Of a DNA stretch of 64,000 nt, positions 15,249 to 25,900 are shown one piece after another. This DNA comes from Sycon ciliatum (Eukaryota; Porifera; Calcarea; Leucosolenida; Sycettidae): NCBI RefSeq assembly GCF_964019385.1, contig NC_088643.1, positions 12,187,003 to 12,251,002 of the forward strand, written 5' to 3'. The stretch's first letter is position 1; the number at the start of each line of letters is the position of its first letter. The notes under the pieces are model-generated. The model saw only the letters and a program-made list of their open reading frames with translations. It had not been told where the DNA came from and did no database searches. The position numbers and the translations under genes are program-made.

Positions 15249-15665
15249 CAGCACACAGCAGTGGTTCTGGTGTACTGGTAAATTACTGACATACGAGTAC
15301 AGCACACAGCGGTGGTTCTGTTGTACTGTTAAATTACTGACATACGAGTACAGTACACAGCAGTGGTTCTGTTGTACTGTTAAATTACTGACATACGAGT
15401 ACAGCACACAGCAGTGGTTCTGTTGTACTGGTAAATTACTGACATACGAGTACAGCACACAGCAGTGGTTCTGTTGTACTGGTAAATTACTGACATACGA
15501 GTACAGCACACAGCAGTGGTTCTGTTGTACTGTTAAATTACTGACATACGAGTACAGCACACAGCAGTGGTTCTGTTGTACTGGTAAATTACTGACATAC
15601 GAGTACAGCACACAGTGGTGGTTCTGTTGTGCTGGTAAATTACTGACATACGAGTACAGCACACG
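15249..15665. repeat. 51-bp minisatellite, about 8 units
   Basis: The unit contains GGTAAATTACTGACATACGA and is divisible by three, so a repetitive frame stays open. It lies just downstream of the last exon of the relic NLR gene. The equivalent position near gene 2 (22330-22480) has a related single stretch followed by its own short CACAGTGCACACACAG array. Confidence 0.9.
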
Positions 15666-15713
15666 GCACACGGCACACGTGCACACACTCTTGCATGATG
15701 CCATCACTCTAAC

Positions 15714-16130
15714 TTACTGCAGTGTGCGATGTCTGAGTCCTGCCAGCATAGCACAGTGTTGGTTGTGTTCACTTAGGTGCTCATCAGTTTGACGATGTTT
15801 GCCACACAGGTAAGCCATGCCACAACGAGGACATGCTGCGATGTTGTCCAGGTCATAGCAGACAAAACATGCTGCTACACGTGGACACCATTCCAGTAGT
15901 GCAATGTGGTGATCAATGCTCACACGGCCTCTCTTGGATTGACGATGCAGGGCAGCAATGAGAGAGTAGTATAGTAGAGTATCGTCTCCAGCTTGTGGTG
16001 GTAAGTACACAATTCCAGACACTGACAGACCAGTTGCACACTTGCTTGGCAGGCAAGCACTGAGATCATTAACCAATGACTTCAACGCTGGGAAGAGTTT
16101 AGACATTTCTGCAAGTGCAAAGATCGTATT
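15714..16130 (-). pseudogene. MYND-type zinc finger exon of the relic NLR copy
   Basis: It is homologous to the last exon of the complete gene and keeps an open frame to the same stop. The Cys/His set is present: CFVC, CPRC, YLC and a terminal HNQHC. MYND fingers bind proline-rich peptides. However, the acceptor dinucleotide has changed: where copies 2 and 3 have TAG before AATAC, this copy has TGG. The nearest alternative AG (after CACTTGC, exon from 16108) would shift the frame relative to the phase-0 donor. With the truncated upstream exon this suggests a non-functional copy. The stop codon overlaps a strong GTAAGT donor-like site, as in the other copies. Confidence 0.7.
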
Positions 16131-16455
16131 CCAGGGCAAAGCACACAACAAAGAAAAGTGTAGAAAAGAAAGTAACTGAAGCCAGTACACTTGAAACAGA
16201 GAACATCATGCACAATAATAGCAAATCAGACTGATATAGCGGAAAGCAACACATTCCATTTCCATAGTTTACAATGTTCAAAATTATCACATTCCCCTCT
16301 GTGTTCTTCAAGAAATCAACCTTAGAGAGACAGACACTATACAGTAGATAATTACTGAGTATACTGGTTTGCAATACAATGTTCCATTCAGAGTGGAATG
16401 TGGATGAAAAACAGTTATGGTAACCTGAATTGTGAACACTGTACTACCAGCTTAC

Positions 16456-17319
16456 CTCAATCCTGAGCAGTGCTCTAGCCGTCAGAATACAAGACTGCAT
16501 CACTTCAAGATCAGGTATCTTGTTCTGGCTACAGTTGTTAATCAGTGCTGTTGTGTGATCTGCTGGGTTTGAGCCATGACACCATCTCCTGACATAGTCC
16601 ATCACAATGTTGTAGGGATGCTGTGCTGGTAGAGTGAGACCCGTTGGAGTTGTGCATGCCCTTCCATTTACTACCAAGGATATGTACTGGATGTTGTACA
16701 TGCCATAGAAGTACATGTCCAGTTGTCTGGTTACTGTGTCATTATCCATGGAGTACAGGTACTGTTGTAACTGAAAAGCAGACAAGGTAGTGTGGTCGTC
16801 ATGGGTATTGAACGTGCGGCTGATAGCAGTTGGTACATGTTTCCACTTGCACAGCGGTATACCCAGTGGTGTAATCAATGATGGTGAAATAATCCACTCA
16901 CTGCTGCAGGAACCTGACATAACCTTGCCCAGGATCACAGCAATGCACTGTTGCAGAAAACCGTACATTCCAGTACATGAAGGGACTGCACCATCCTGTG
17001 ATAGGAAGCGTGATGACATCACGCTCTCAGCAAGGTCTTCTACCACCTGTACATTGGGCATATCCTTGTTTAGCAGAGTGGAACAATACAGTTGAATGAG
17101 TTTCAGGGCATATTCAGTGACACCTGTTGCAAGACCCATTCCCAGTGTTGTTGTAACACGCTGGTATACCACCTGCAGACGGGATAGTGTTTCCTGCCTG
17201 GGCTCAACCTGTCCTTCCCTGCAGTTGATGTCCAGAGACATGGATAGCCTGCATGACTCCAGAGAAAGTTGCATCAAATGTAGCTGCAGCGGTGACCCCA
17301 CTCCTGTCGGTTCTTGTTC
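16456..17319 (-). pseudogene. C-terminal part of the NB-ARC exon in the relic NLR copy
   Basis: It matches the last 285 or so residues of the long exon of gene 2 (from EQEPTGVGSPLQL to the GTAAGC donor) and is open throughout. The NB-ARC, winged-helix and preceding helical parts are missing. At 17319 the homology switches abruptly to a sequence (17320-17395) that matches the region 1-2 kb upstream of gene 2's long exon (26075-26145). An internal deletion of about 2 kb therefore joined intron to mid-exon. It may be transcribed, but there is no nucleotide-binding domain. Confidence 0.75.
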
Positions 17320-17411
17320 AGCGCTGACACACTGACAGCTCTTGCTCCGTAACCTTTAAAAGATGCCGAGAAAATATTTGATCGTACTGAATCATGCTCA
17401 GCACTTTCATC

Positions 17412-18564
17412 CTAAGGCACTGAACCATCTGCCTTCGCTTGATGGACCTTACATCGATGGTGTGCCGTATGGGGAAAAGGAAGTTTGCACTGTCGGCTAC
17501 ACTGCCAAATACCCCAACCTCTTGTGTGCTCACACCGTTGAAGACATTTAACTTTATGTTCCTTCCCATGACATGTAAACAGGCAGGCTGATTCGTGGAA
17601 TGAGGTGGTAGAAAGCTTCGTAACAGTAGACCTGCAGACTTCTCTCTCGCCGTTGTACGGTGGACAATCACCTTGTGTGTCGCACTTCCTGTTGCACTTG
17701 TGAACTCCGCAGTTGTGGGGTGCCAAGTCGGAGTGTTCATGGAGGTGGCTTGGTTGCGCACACCGTGATTGACAGAATTTCTCCTTACAGTGTCCCCCTC
17801 GATCACATGATTGCGGGCTTTGAATTATGATTGCCTGGCAATTCCGACATTCACGCACTCTGCATGTTCGAACACAGCCTGGCTGCACACAGTTATGTGC
17901 ATGTGTGACATCAGCAGGAGACTCTTTGCATGGCTTTTTGTGATGAGATTCTGAGCACCCTGGACATGGCATTGTGCACTTGTGCTCTTCTTGCTTTCCA
18001 AAGCAGGTGAGAACACAACTATGCTCTTCATTTGTCCAGGGTTCTTTGATAATCTCCGTACAAAATCCCTTCTCACCTTTACATGCATTAGGGCATTGAC
18101 CATTGAGAGAGCATCTCTTGTTACAGGCATGCTTCCCACAGTAGTGATATTCACCATCACTTGGTTTGTGAAGGTGGTCAGTGCTTGCGCAGTCCTTGTG
18201 ACATTGTCGCATTGTACAATGTTGTCCAGACTTCTCTCGGCACATTGGTGGTGAGTCCTGCTTTGTTTTGATTGCTCCACAATTAACACATTGCTTGACA
18301 ACACATGTGTGACGGCAACGCTTCTCTCCACAGACGTGCTCATTTCCTTCGTGACCAAACGGCTTATCGCATTCGTTCTTGCGACAACGAGTGCAGATTA
18401 CATCACATTTGTGTTCTCCGTGACAAGACATGTCGCAATTGCCATCATGAGGCATATCCGCCAATGGTTTGGTGATAGCTAAAAGACACCTGCCCGGTAT
18501 TCCTTCCGGACACCGCCCAGCATCAGTGCATGGCCTTCTGCACATGTGGTTCCCGCAGTTGAAC
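17412..18564 (-). CDS. Cysteine/histidine-rich exon with NFX1-like zinc-binding repeats
   Basis: An acceptor (CTTTCGCAG) precedes 18564. The frame is open for about 383 codons to a stop at 17412-17414, with a possible alternative GTAAGG donor at 17453. It encodes about 2.5 copies of a roughly 140-residue module. Each starts CGxHxCxRxC...GxCP, continues with a CHGxEHKC-like segment, then CxNCxAI, and ends HLHxxSD. Spacing resembles NFX1-type zinc fingers. The exon begins with one base completing a codon, which matches the phase-2 donor-like site overlapping the stop of gene 2's MYND exon 4 kb upstream. It may therefore be the true C-terminus of that receptor. Otherwise it is part of a separate gene. 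Function is not known. Confidence 0.65.
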
Positions 18565-18599
18565 CTGCGAAAGTTTGAAACAGAAATTCCAAGGCAATT

Positions 18600-18905
18600 C
18601 AAAGTTATGGACGATTGAAGTTTGGAAAATGATGACCCGAGCAGTCACAGAAAGCAATCCAAGTATGGATGGGGAATTTGTGGTTTACATCCAGCACTGC
18701 ACTTTTCACCAGCGCTTTGGCCGAGTAGTTGTGGGCTTGCCTGCGAATCACAAGGTCCGGAGTTCGAGACCAGCGCTGGGAGCAGGGAGCGTGTACTGTG
18801 CTAGCAAATGCGGTGATGCATGCGTGAACCACTTTACATGCAGTGAACTGCGCCGACACCCACGGTCAACTGGGTACGAGGTGATTCGTAATTTTTTAAC
18901 ATTGA
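18600..18905 (+). mobile_element. tRNA-derived SINE-like repeat
   Basis: At 18712-18779 there is a tRNA-like head with an A box (TGGCCGAGTAGTTG) and a B box (AGTTCGAGACC). It is followed by a unique body ending TACGAGGTGATTCGTAATTT. The tail recurs in inverted orientation near 20870-20905. The leading 100 bp (AAGTTTGGAAAATGA) recurs at 27837-27920. Poor T-stem pairing argues against a working tRNA gene. Confidence 0.55.
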
Positions 18906-20870
18906 GTCATTTCTTAACAAATCGGTAAAATATCTCATTGCCAGCGCATGCAAAAAGTCATGTCAAATTTCTTTTTGCCATTGCCATTGCCAATGTTCTG
19001 TCAAGTTCGCCTCCAAAATTGAGACTGATATTCCTTCAGGAAGTGACATTGCAAGAGCTTTCAGTCTGCATGTGCGCGATGTTTACGGTAATATAGAGTA
19101 TAAGAGAGTCATAGCCGCTGGTTTCAACCTCCATTGACAACACATTTAGCTGAAGAGGAAGCATATGATAGCTACATACTGGAAACGACGCCTGGGAAGG
19201 AGAAATGTCGGTGTGTTGGCCCTGGAATTGGCCAAACATTGGCAATTACTGAATTTACTCACAGATGTTGATCACAATTGCATATGAAATCAGGGTGATA
19301 CATCTATTGCTATGCAAGCTTGAATTGCTTGAATTTGGATGAACATGAGCCCCAGCCAGCAGAAATCTGAACATGTGAAATTTTTTCTAAAATTATTTTT
19401 TCCCTCGAAATTGTTTCTACACTATTAATCATTCAAGTTATCAAGTTTGGTGACAATCTGATAAGGGAAAGCATGGAAAATAGAGTTTGAAGTCACACAG
19501 GTCAAGATTCCGTACAGTTGGCGCAGCATCCATGCCTAGTGACTCCATGCAAGTTGATCCTACAGTTTCTGATTGTGATGTGGAATAGGTACATGTAAGT
19601 AAATAGAATGCAAGTCAGGCTTGCCCTCTTGGTGCTGCAGGCATGAGTAGTTCAGAAGTGTGACGATATTCCGTATACATCACTACCTTCTTTACAACAC
19701 CAGAGTGCAAAACGATGATTGGTGGCTGGCCTTCCAAATTGTGTTCAGGGACCTCTGTGCAGGCAGTTTGAGCGTTGTCCCAAAGCTTGCCATACTGATA
19801 GATGTACTGACCAATACCACTGACATCCACTCCCTTGCACACTTTCACTCAGACCATGATTTCCGCATAATTGTATTTCAATGATATGAGCGAATACTCG
19901 CGTTTTGTAGCACGTGCCCCAAAGCGTTCAGCCGGTTTGAGTTTTTAGGGATCCCCTTTCTCAGCACAGGCAGCAGCCAGCTTGGCGTCGTCTGGCAAGG
20001 TAGAGTACTGATAATACTATGCTCTGTTTTGCGCCGTGAGAAGCCCTCCATCAGTGTCTGCAACATCATTGTTGTCGATGTAGAAATACGGATCGCTCAG
20101 CGGGTCGACAATCAGCTTCTCCTCGCAGTCGCTATTATTCCAGCACTGACTATCGTAGCCACCAGTATCCAGTGTCGATTTTATGAGGGCTATTCGTTGC
20201 TATGCATATGAGACTCGCCACTGCTGGACAAACTCAGCGAGATCGCCACCAAAGAAATAATTCCAATCGCGAACTAACTTTCAGCGCCGCTTCGTACGGG
20301 GAGTCTCACGCTGACAACTCTGGACCTAAGTCTTTGTCGCGACACCTGTCGCCATCGCTGTGTCTAAACTCAACCTCCGTGTGACAAGCTCTCACCTAGC
20401 GCTAAAATCAATTGACCAGAGACATTTGAAGACACTTGAAACTCCTTTGACAACAAAGACACCCACTCGATCGAAAAAGAATCTTCAAAAGCCAGCTCAC
20501 TGCGCGTCCCAAACTTTGACGTCACATTTTGATGATTGATATCAAGTACACAAGTGCTGGTTTTCGCTGGCCGGGGCTCACATATTCTTGATCCAGTCTT
20601 TCTGGACCATCCTGGACGCATAGGGTCTCTTTCTATTGAAAACTGACTTGAAATTGTGGTGCTAAGGCCTATTTTACCATGATGTTAAGAAATGACCACA
20701 ACAAATAATATGCAGAAAAATTGCCATTTTTCAACTGCCCCCTGCTTCCCAACACCGAGGATTATGTGAATGAACAACCCACCATTGCAATATAAGGATA
20801 TTAGTATTACATTTTTAGGGGAAGAAATGGAAAGATTCGCACCTCGAACCCTACGGAAGGCTTTTTTACT
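18906..20870. other. Non-coding stretch, nothing recognised
   Basis: Only short frames exist on either strand, with no splice-supported coding homology that I recognise. Base composition is more AT-rich than the flanks in places. It would be an intron if gene 2's last exon splices to the Cys-rich exon. Confidence 0.5.
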
Positions 20871-21128
20871 TTCGTGTTAAATAATGACGAATCACCTCGT
20901 ACTCACTACTCGGAGTGAGGGTAACATGGATGCAGCTAACGAGGTTAGCCCCCTTGTCGGGCATTGGTTGTGAGACTTACCACCTCACCCTCGCCGTTAG
21001 GCGCTGCATCTGCCACCTTGGTAGCACAGGCATGGTGGTGGCCTGGCACATGCGAAACTTCCTAAGCTGGTTGTGTTTCTCAACGCAATTGTATAGCCGG
21101 TGGTAACGCGGATGTGCAAACTTTACTT

Positions 21129-21448
21129 TTTTACTACTGCACTATTTGGTGCATACATGCGCGTGTCAGCTGCATGGCGATATAGTATGTACACATGCAT
21201 GCCGTGTGCATGCATGAGTTGCACGACATGCATGCCAGGTGTGCCTGCTTGCACAACTCATATGCTTTCACCGCCACAGCTTCTACAGTGTGAGCGCGCG
21301 CACGCGCACGGTTCACTCCATTTTTACGTCTACCACCGGGAAATCGTTGTGGGCTGGTTTCTGTGATCATTTCCCTTCTACTGCGATAAAGTGCGAGGTG
21401 AAATGTTCTAAAATGCTCTTGTTCTATAGACTAATTCGAGGCTGCTGA
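21129..21448. repeat. Dispersed 320-bp repeat, copy 1
   Basis: It matches 27903-28232 in the same orientation, from GCACTATTTGGTGCATA to AGGCTGCTGAACACGAAAAT, with scattered differences. No coding content is supported. Confidence 0.75.
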
Positions 21449-21469
21449 ACACGAAAATTGTTGTTTTAA

Positions 21470-21995
21470 CCCTCGGTGGGCCGGTTATTGGCTTCGACGG
21501 CCGCTCGTGCACCCACTGTTGAGCTGTATGCTTTTGTGCACCTTTGGCGGGGCTGTATTCTTACTCGCGCGCCCTTGATTGGGCTGTATGCTTTAGCCTT
21601 CTCGTTGACCATCGGTTGGGCTGTATACTTTAACCCTCAATGGGTAAGTTGTTAGCCTCGGCGGCCGTTCATGCACCGTCGGCGGGCAGGTTGCTGGCCG
21701 CGTCGGCCATTTGTGCACCCTTTGTGGGCAGTATACTAGCGGTCCACGGTGGATAGGATTATTTAGTCCTCACGGTGGGCTGACTGTTTGCCTCGGTGAC
21801 CGCTTGTGTCATCGGCCCACGGCGGGAGATTTGTGCGTCTGCCTCCGTTGGGCAGTGTGAATCGCTGACAATCGGATGTGATGATGTGGCTCAGCTATTG
21901 TCTCTTGCTTCTTTGGAACCGGTCTATCATCACGTACCATCACTGCGGCTAATGGGGTGTGATTGTGAGACTTATCCCCTCACCCCTAGCATGAG
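21470..21995. repeat. Degenerate G-rich dispersed repeat, second copy
   Basis: The same family as 9900-10800, ending with the same TTGTCTCTTGCTTCTTTGGA flank and CCTCACCCC motif. Confidence 0.7.
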
Positions 21996-22098
21996 GTAGC
22001 ATGAGGGCTGCATAATACCAAATGCATTGGCGTCGCCATCTTCAGCGCGCAGATTTTTTAAATGCACAGGTGTTGTACGATTTCGCGCAATGAATACA

Positions 22099-22234
<136 letters not shown>

Positions 22235-22364
22235 CCGTTAGAACATACCCTTTCTGTAACATTGCCAAAATCAATGATCTGATGTAAGTACCACCCTGTC
22301 AGTCCACCCCTGTCACAGACACAGCGGTGACTCTCGTGTACGACATAAGTACTGACATACGAGC

Positions 22365-22485
22365 ACAGCACACAGTGCACACACAGCACACAGTGCACAC
22401 ACAGCACACAGTGCACACACAGCACACAGTGCACACACAGCACACAGTGCACACACAGCACACACAACACACACAGCACATGTGC
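22365..22485. repeat. Short tandem array around CACAGTGCACACACAG
   Basis: Six or so near-identical units just downstream of the last exon of gene 2, at the position where the relic copy has its 51-bp array. Confidence 0.85.
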
Positions 22486-22512
22486 ACACACTCTCGTATG
22501 ATGCTAACACTC

Positions 22513-22929
22513 TTACCGTGGTATGCGATATCTGAGTGCTTCCAGCATATCACAGTGTTGGTTGTGTTCACTTAGGTGTTCACCAGTTAGACGATGTTTG
22601 CCACACAGGTAAGCCATGCCACAACGAGGACATGCCGTGATGTTGTCCAGGTCATAGCAGACAAAACATGCTGCAACACGTGGACACCATTCCAGTAGTG
22701 CAATGTGGTGATCAATGCTCACACGGCCTCTCTTGGATTGATGATGTAGGGCAGCAAGGAGAGGGACGTAAAGCCTGTCAAGGGGCCCAGTTAAGGGTGG
22801 TAGGTACACAATTCCAGACACTGAGAGACCAGTTGCACAATTGCTTGGCAGGTAAGCACTGAGATCCTTAACCACTGACTTCAATGCTGGGAAGAGTTCG
22901 GAAATGTCGTCAGGTGCTAAGGCAGTATT
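22513..22929 (-). CDS. Gene 2 exon 4: MYND-type zinc finger
   Basis: A TTGTAG acceptor precedes 22929 and the frame continues in phase 0 from the long exon. It encodes 138 residues. The first 85 are helical (SKRGRVSIDHHIALLEW) and nearly invariant between copies. Then come the MYND ligands: C-x2-C at 88/91, C-x2-C at 100/103, C109, H112, H122 and C126. MYND fingers are protein-interaction modules of nuclear and cytoplasmic regulators. The TAA stop lies inside CACGGTAAGAG, a plausible donor in phase 2. The same overlap recurs at the two sister exons with GTAAGTT. Confidence 0.85.
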   Translation of the reverse strand, partial: NTALAPDDISELFPALKSVVKDLSAYLPSNCATGLSVSGIVYLPPLTGPLDRLYVPLLAALHHQSKRGRVSIDHHIALLEWCPRVAACFVCYDLDNITACPRCGMAYLCGKHRLTGEHLSEHNQHCDMLEALRYRIPR

Positions 22930-25900
22930 CTACAACAAAGCACACAACAAAGAACAGTGTAGGAAAGAACGTAACGGACAAGCAAAACAAGCACATGTTC
23001 AAGAATTACAAACTGGACTGATATAGCAGAAAGCAACACATTCCCTTTCCATAGTTACAATGTTCAAAATTATCACATTCCCCTCTGTGTTCTTCAAGAA
23101 ATCAACCTTAGAGAGACAGACACTATACAGTAGATAATTACTGAGTATACTGGTTTGCAATACAATGTTCCATTCAGAGTGGAATGTGGATGAAAAAAAC
23201 AGTTATGGTAACTTGAACTGTGTACACTGCAATACCAGCTTACCTCGAAAGTAAGCAGTGCTCTAGCCGTAAAAATACAAGACTGCATCACTTCAAGATC
23301 AGGTATCTTGTTCTGGCTACAGTTGTTAATCAGTGATGTTGTGTGATCTGCTGGATCCGAGCCATTACACCATCTCCTGACATAGTCCATCACAATGTTG
23401 TAGGGATGCTGTGCTGGTAGAGTGAGACCCTTTGGAGTTGTGTGTGACCTTCCAATAGCTACTAAGGAGCTGTATCGGTAGCTGTACACTTCACTCCAGA
23501 GCATGCCCAGTAGTGTGGACACTGTGTCATTATCCATGGAGTACAGGTACCGTTGTAACCGAAAAGTAGACACAGTGGTAAAGTCGTCATGGGTTTTGAC
23601 CGAGCGCCTGAAAGCAGTTGGTACATGTTTCCACTTGCACAGTGGTATACCCAGTGTTGTAAGCAATGATGGTGAAATAATCCACTCACTGCTGCAGGAA
23701 CTTGACATGACCTTGCCCAGGATCACAAATATGCATTGTAGCAGAAAACCGTACATTACGGCGCATGACCTGACTGCACCATCCTGTGATAGGAAGCGTG
23801 ATGACATCACTCTCTCAGCAAGGTCTTCTACCACCTGTACATTGGGAATATCCTTGTTTAGCAGAGTGGAACAATACAGTTGAATGAGTTTCAGGGCACA
23901 TTCAGTGACACCTGTTGCAAGACCCATTCCCAGTGTTGTTGTAACACGCTGGTACACCACCTGCAGACGGGATATTGTTTCCTGGCTGGGCTCAACCTGT
24001 CCTTCCTTGCAGTCGATGTCCAGAGACATGAATACCCTGCATGACTCCAGAAAAAGTTGCATGAAAATAAGCTGCAACTGCGACTCCACTCCTGTCGGTT
24101 CTTGTTCAGATTTCTCCAGGAGCATTTGGGTTCTGGAATCCAAACTCTCAAAAGTGAAATCAGAATCTGCAATGCTTGGACGTATAATATAACACAGGAC
24201 CGAGTTGCAAATGCTGTCAGCTTGTACAGATAGCGATGCTTTGGCCAATCTTTGAAACCTGTCCCCAAACTCTCCAACAAGTACTGCTCTCCGAAACAAG
24301 GCCAATAGGATACCCGACGACTTTGTTAATCCAGAGAAAGGAAGCAAGTCATCACCAGACAAAACATCAACAACTGACAAAGCACTCTGTATGTTCACGC
24401 TTTCCTGAAGAAGTTGGTAACTCCAATACATTGCTTTGTCTGCACCACAACCTCTACGGTCATCAACTTCCTTCACAAAGCCAAGGAAATGCTTGCACAT
24501 TCGCCGTTGGTACATGCGTTGCTTGTCTTCAGGGCATTGGTAACGACCAAACTCGGCGACGAATGGTTGCAAAGAGTAGCGTTTCAAATACGAATTGTAA
24601 TCCAGGAAACAAATCTTGATCAGAGGATCAAAACGTACAAGATGAACCACATTGGCATCAGTTGCAGGCAAACCCACCATCACACAAGCACATTCAGATG
24701 AGAACGAGGAGCGTAGTTGAGCAAGTGCATGGAATGACTCCTTGTCATCCTGTTGTAATGTGTTGTATGCTACTTTCAACAGCTGCAGAATCCGATGATT
24801 CGGTTTAAGACGATCATCGTTGAAGACATCAAGACCAAGCTTCTTGAACAATGACAGCAACATGGTGGGAGTTAATCGGCCACCTTGTAGAAGACCAGCT
24901 GTAATGCGTACAGCAAGTGGAACATTTCCACAATGATCCAATAACCTCTGTGCATCTTCAATGCTCACACTACCTTCACCACATAGACCATGGAGAAGAC
25001 CAACAGCACAAACCTTTGTCAGACCATCAAGACGGTGTTGTTGTAGTTTAAACTGGGCAGCGTGTAGGTCAAAGTAAACACGACTTGTCAGTAGGACATG
25101 TACGCTGTGTTGTTGGCGTAGTAGTCGTTGTATGACATCTTGTAGTTGGAAATCCTTATCCGCATTGGCCTGGATAGCATCCTCGGCATTGTCCAGAATA
25201 ACTAGCATGTGGTGTTTGCCACCATCATCATCCATGGCATCAGTTGATTTTGTTGTCTTGCCAGTAGTTTCAGATGAAGCTGGGTTTGTTTCGAGTCGGT
25301 TCTGAATCATTGCCTGGACAGCATCAACACCAGCTACACCGCGTAAGTCAAAGAACTCCACACGACAACCAGCATTGCGACATACATGTCCAACAGCAAT
25401 GGCTACGGACGTCTTACCAAAACCAGCTGGTGCCACAAGACTCTGCACACGTGTAGATGATGACTTGGACTTTGTTGTGATAATGTTGTGACTGATCTCT
25501 TTAACAATGTCATTCCTGCCAGTGAAGTGTCGGTCTTTGTCCGGTAGAGATGACTGGCTTGAAGTTGCTGATCTTGTTGAATCCTGTGTTGTAGTCAATG
25601 TTGTATTGGATGTTGTACCCGTTCTAGTTACACTGGCTGTTGTTTCAGCTGATGTTGGTTGTTTGAAGATTGGTTCACATCTGTTGGACGTCCGTTGTTG
25701 GTCTGCCTGACAAGCTCCCACTGTGTGCTGCAATGGCTGTGTTTTCTGTTTGCCAACTGTTGTCATGGTGATACCTACAAAGGCAACAGAAAGTATGAAT
25801 AAACCTGTTGTAAGTTTTGAAACTCTTTCAAAAGGGATGTATGATGTACTTCCTTTGTTAAGCGAAATGTTGTTGCATGTTTTTGCAGTTCCGTCAAAAG

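Noticed and set aside
16108..16130. Alternative acceptor rescuing the relic MYND exon
   Set aside because: The nearest AG would leave two bases to complete a codon, whereas the upstream donor is phase 0, so the frame would be lost.
17318..17806. Separate 162-codon minus-strand gene ending in LSVCQR
   Set aside because: Most of it overlaps the Cys-rich exon in another frame; the tail shared with 26072-26140 is explained by duplicated DNA and was not accepted as a gene.
18712..18779. Functional tRNA gene
   Set aside because: A and B boxes are present but the T-stem pairs poorly and the sequence is part of a longer dispersed repeat, so it is called a SINE head.
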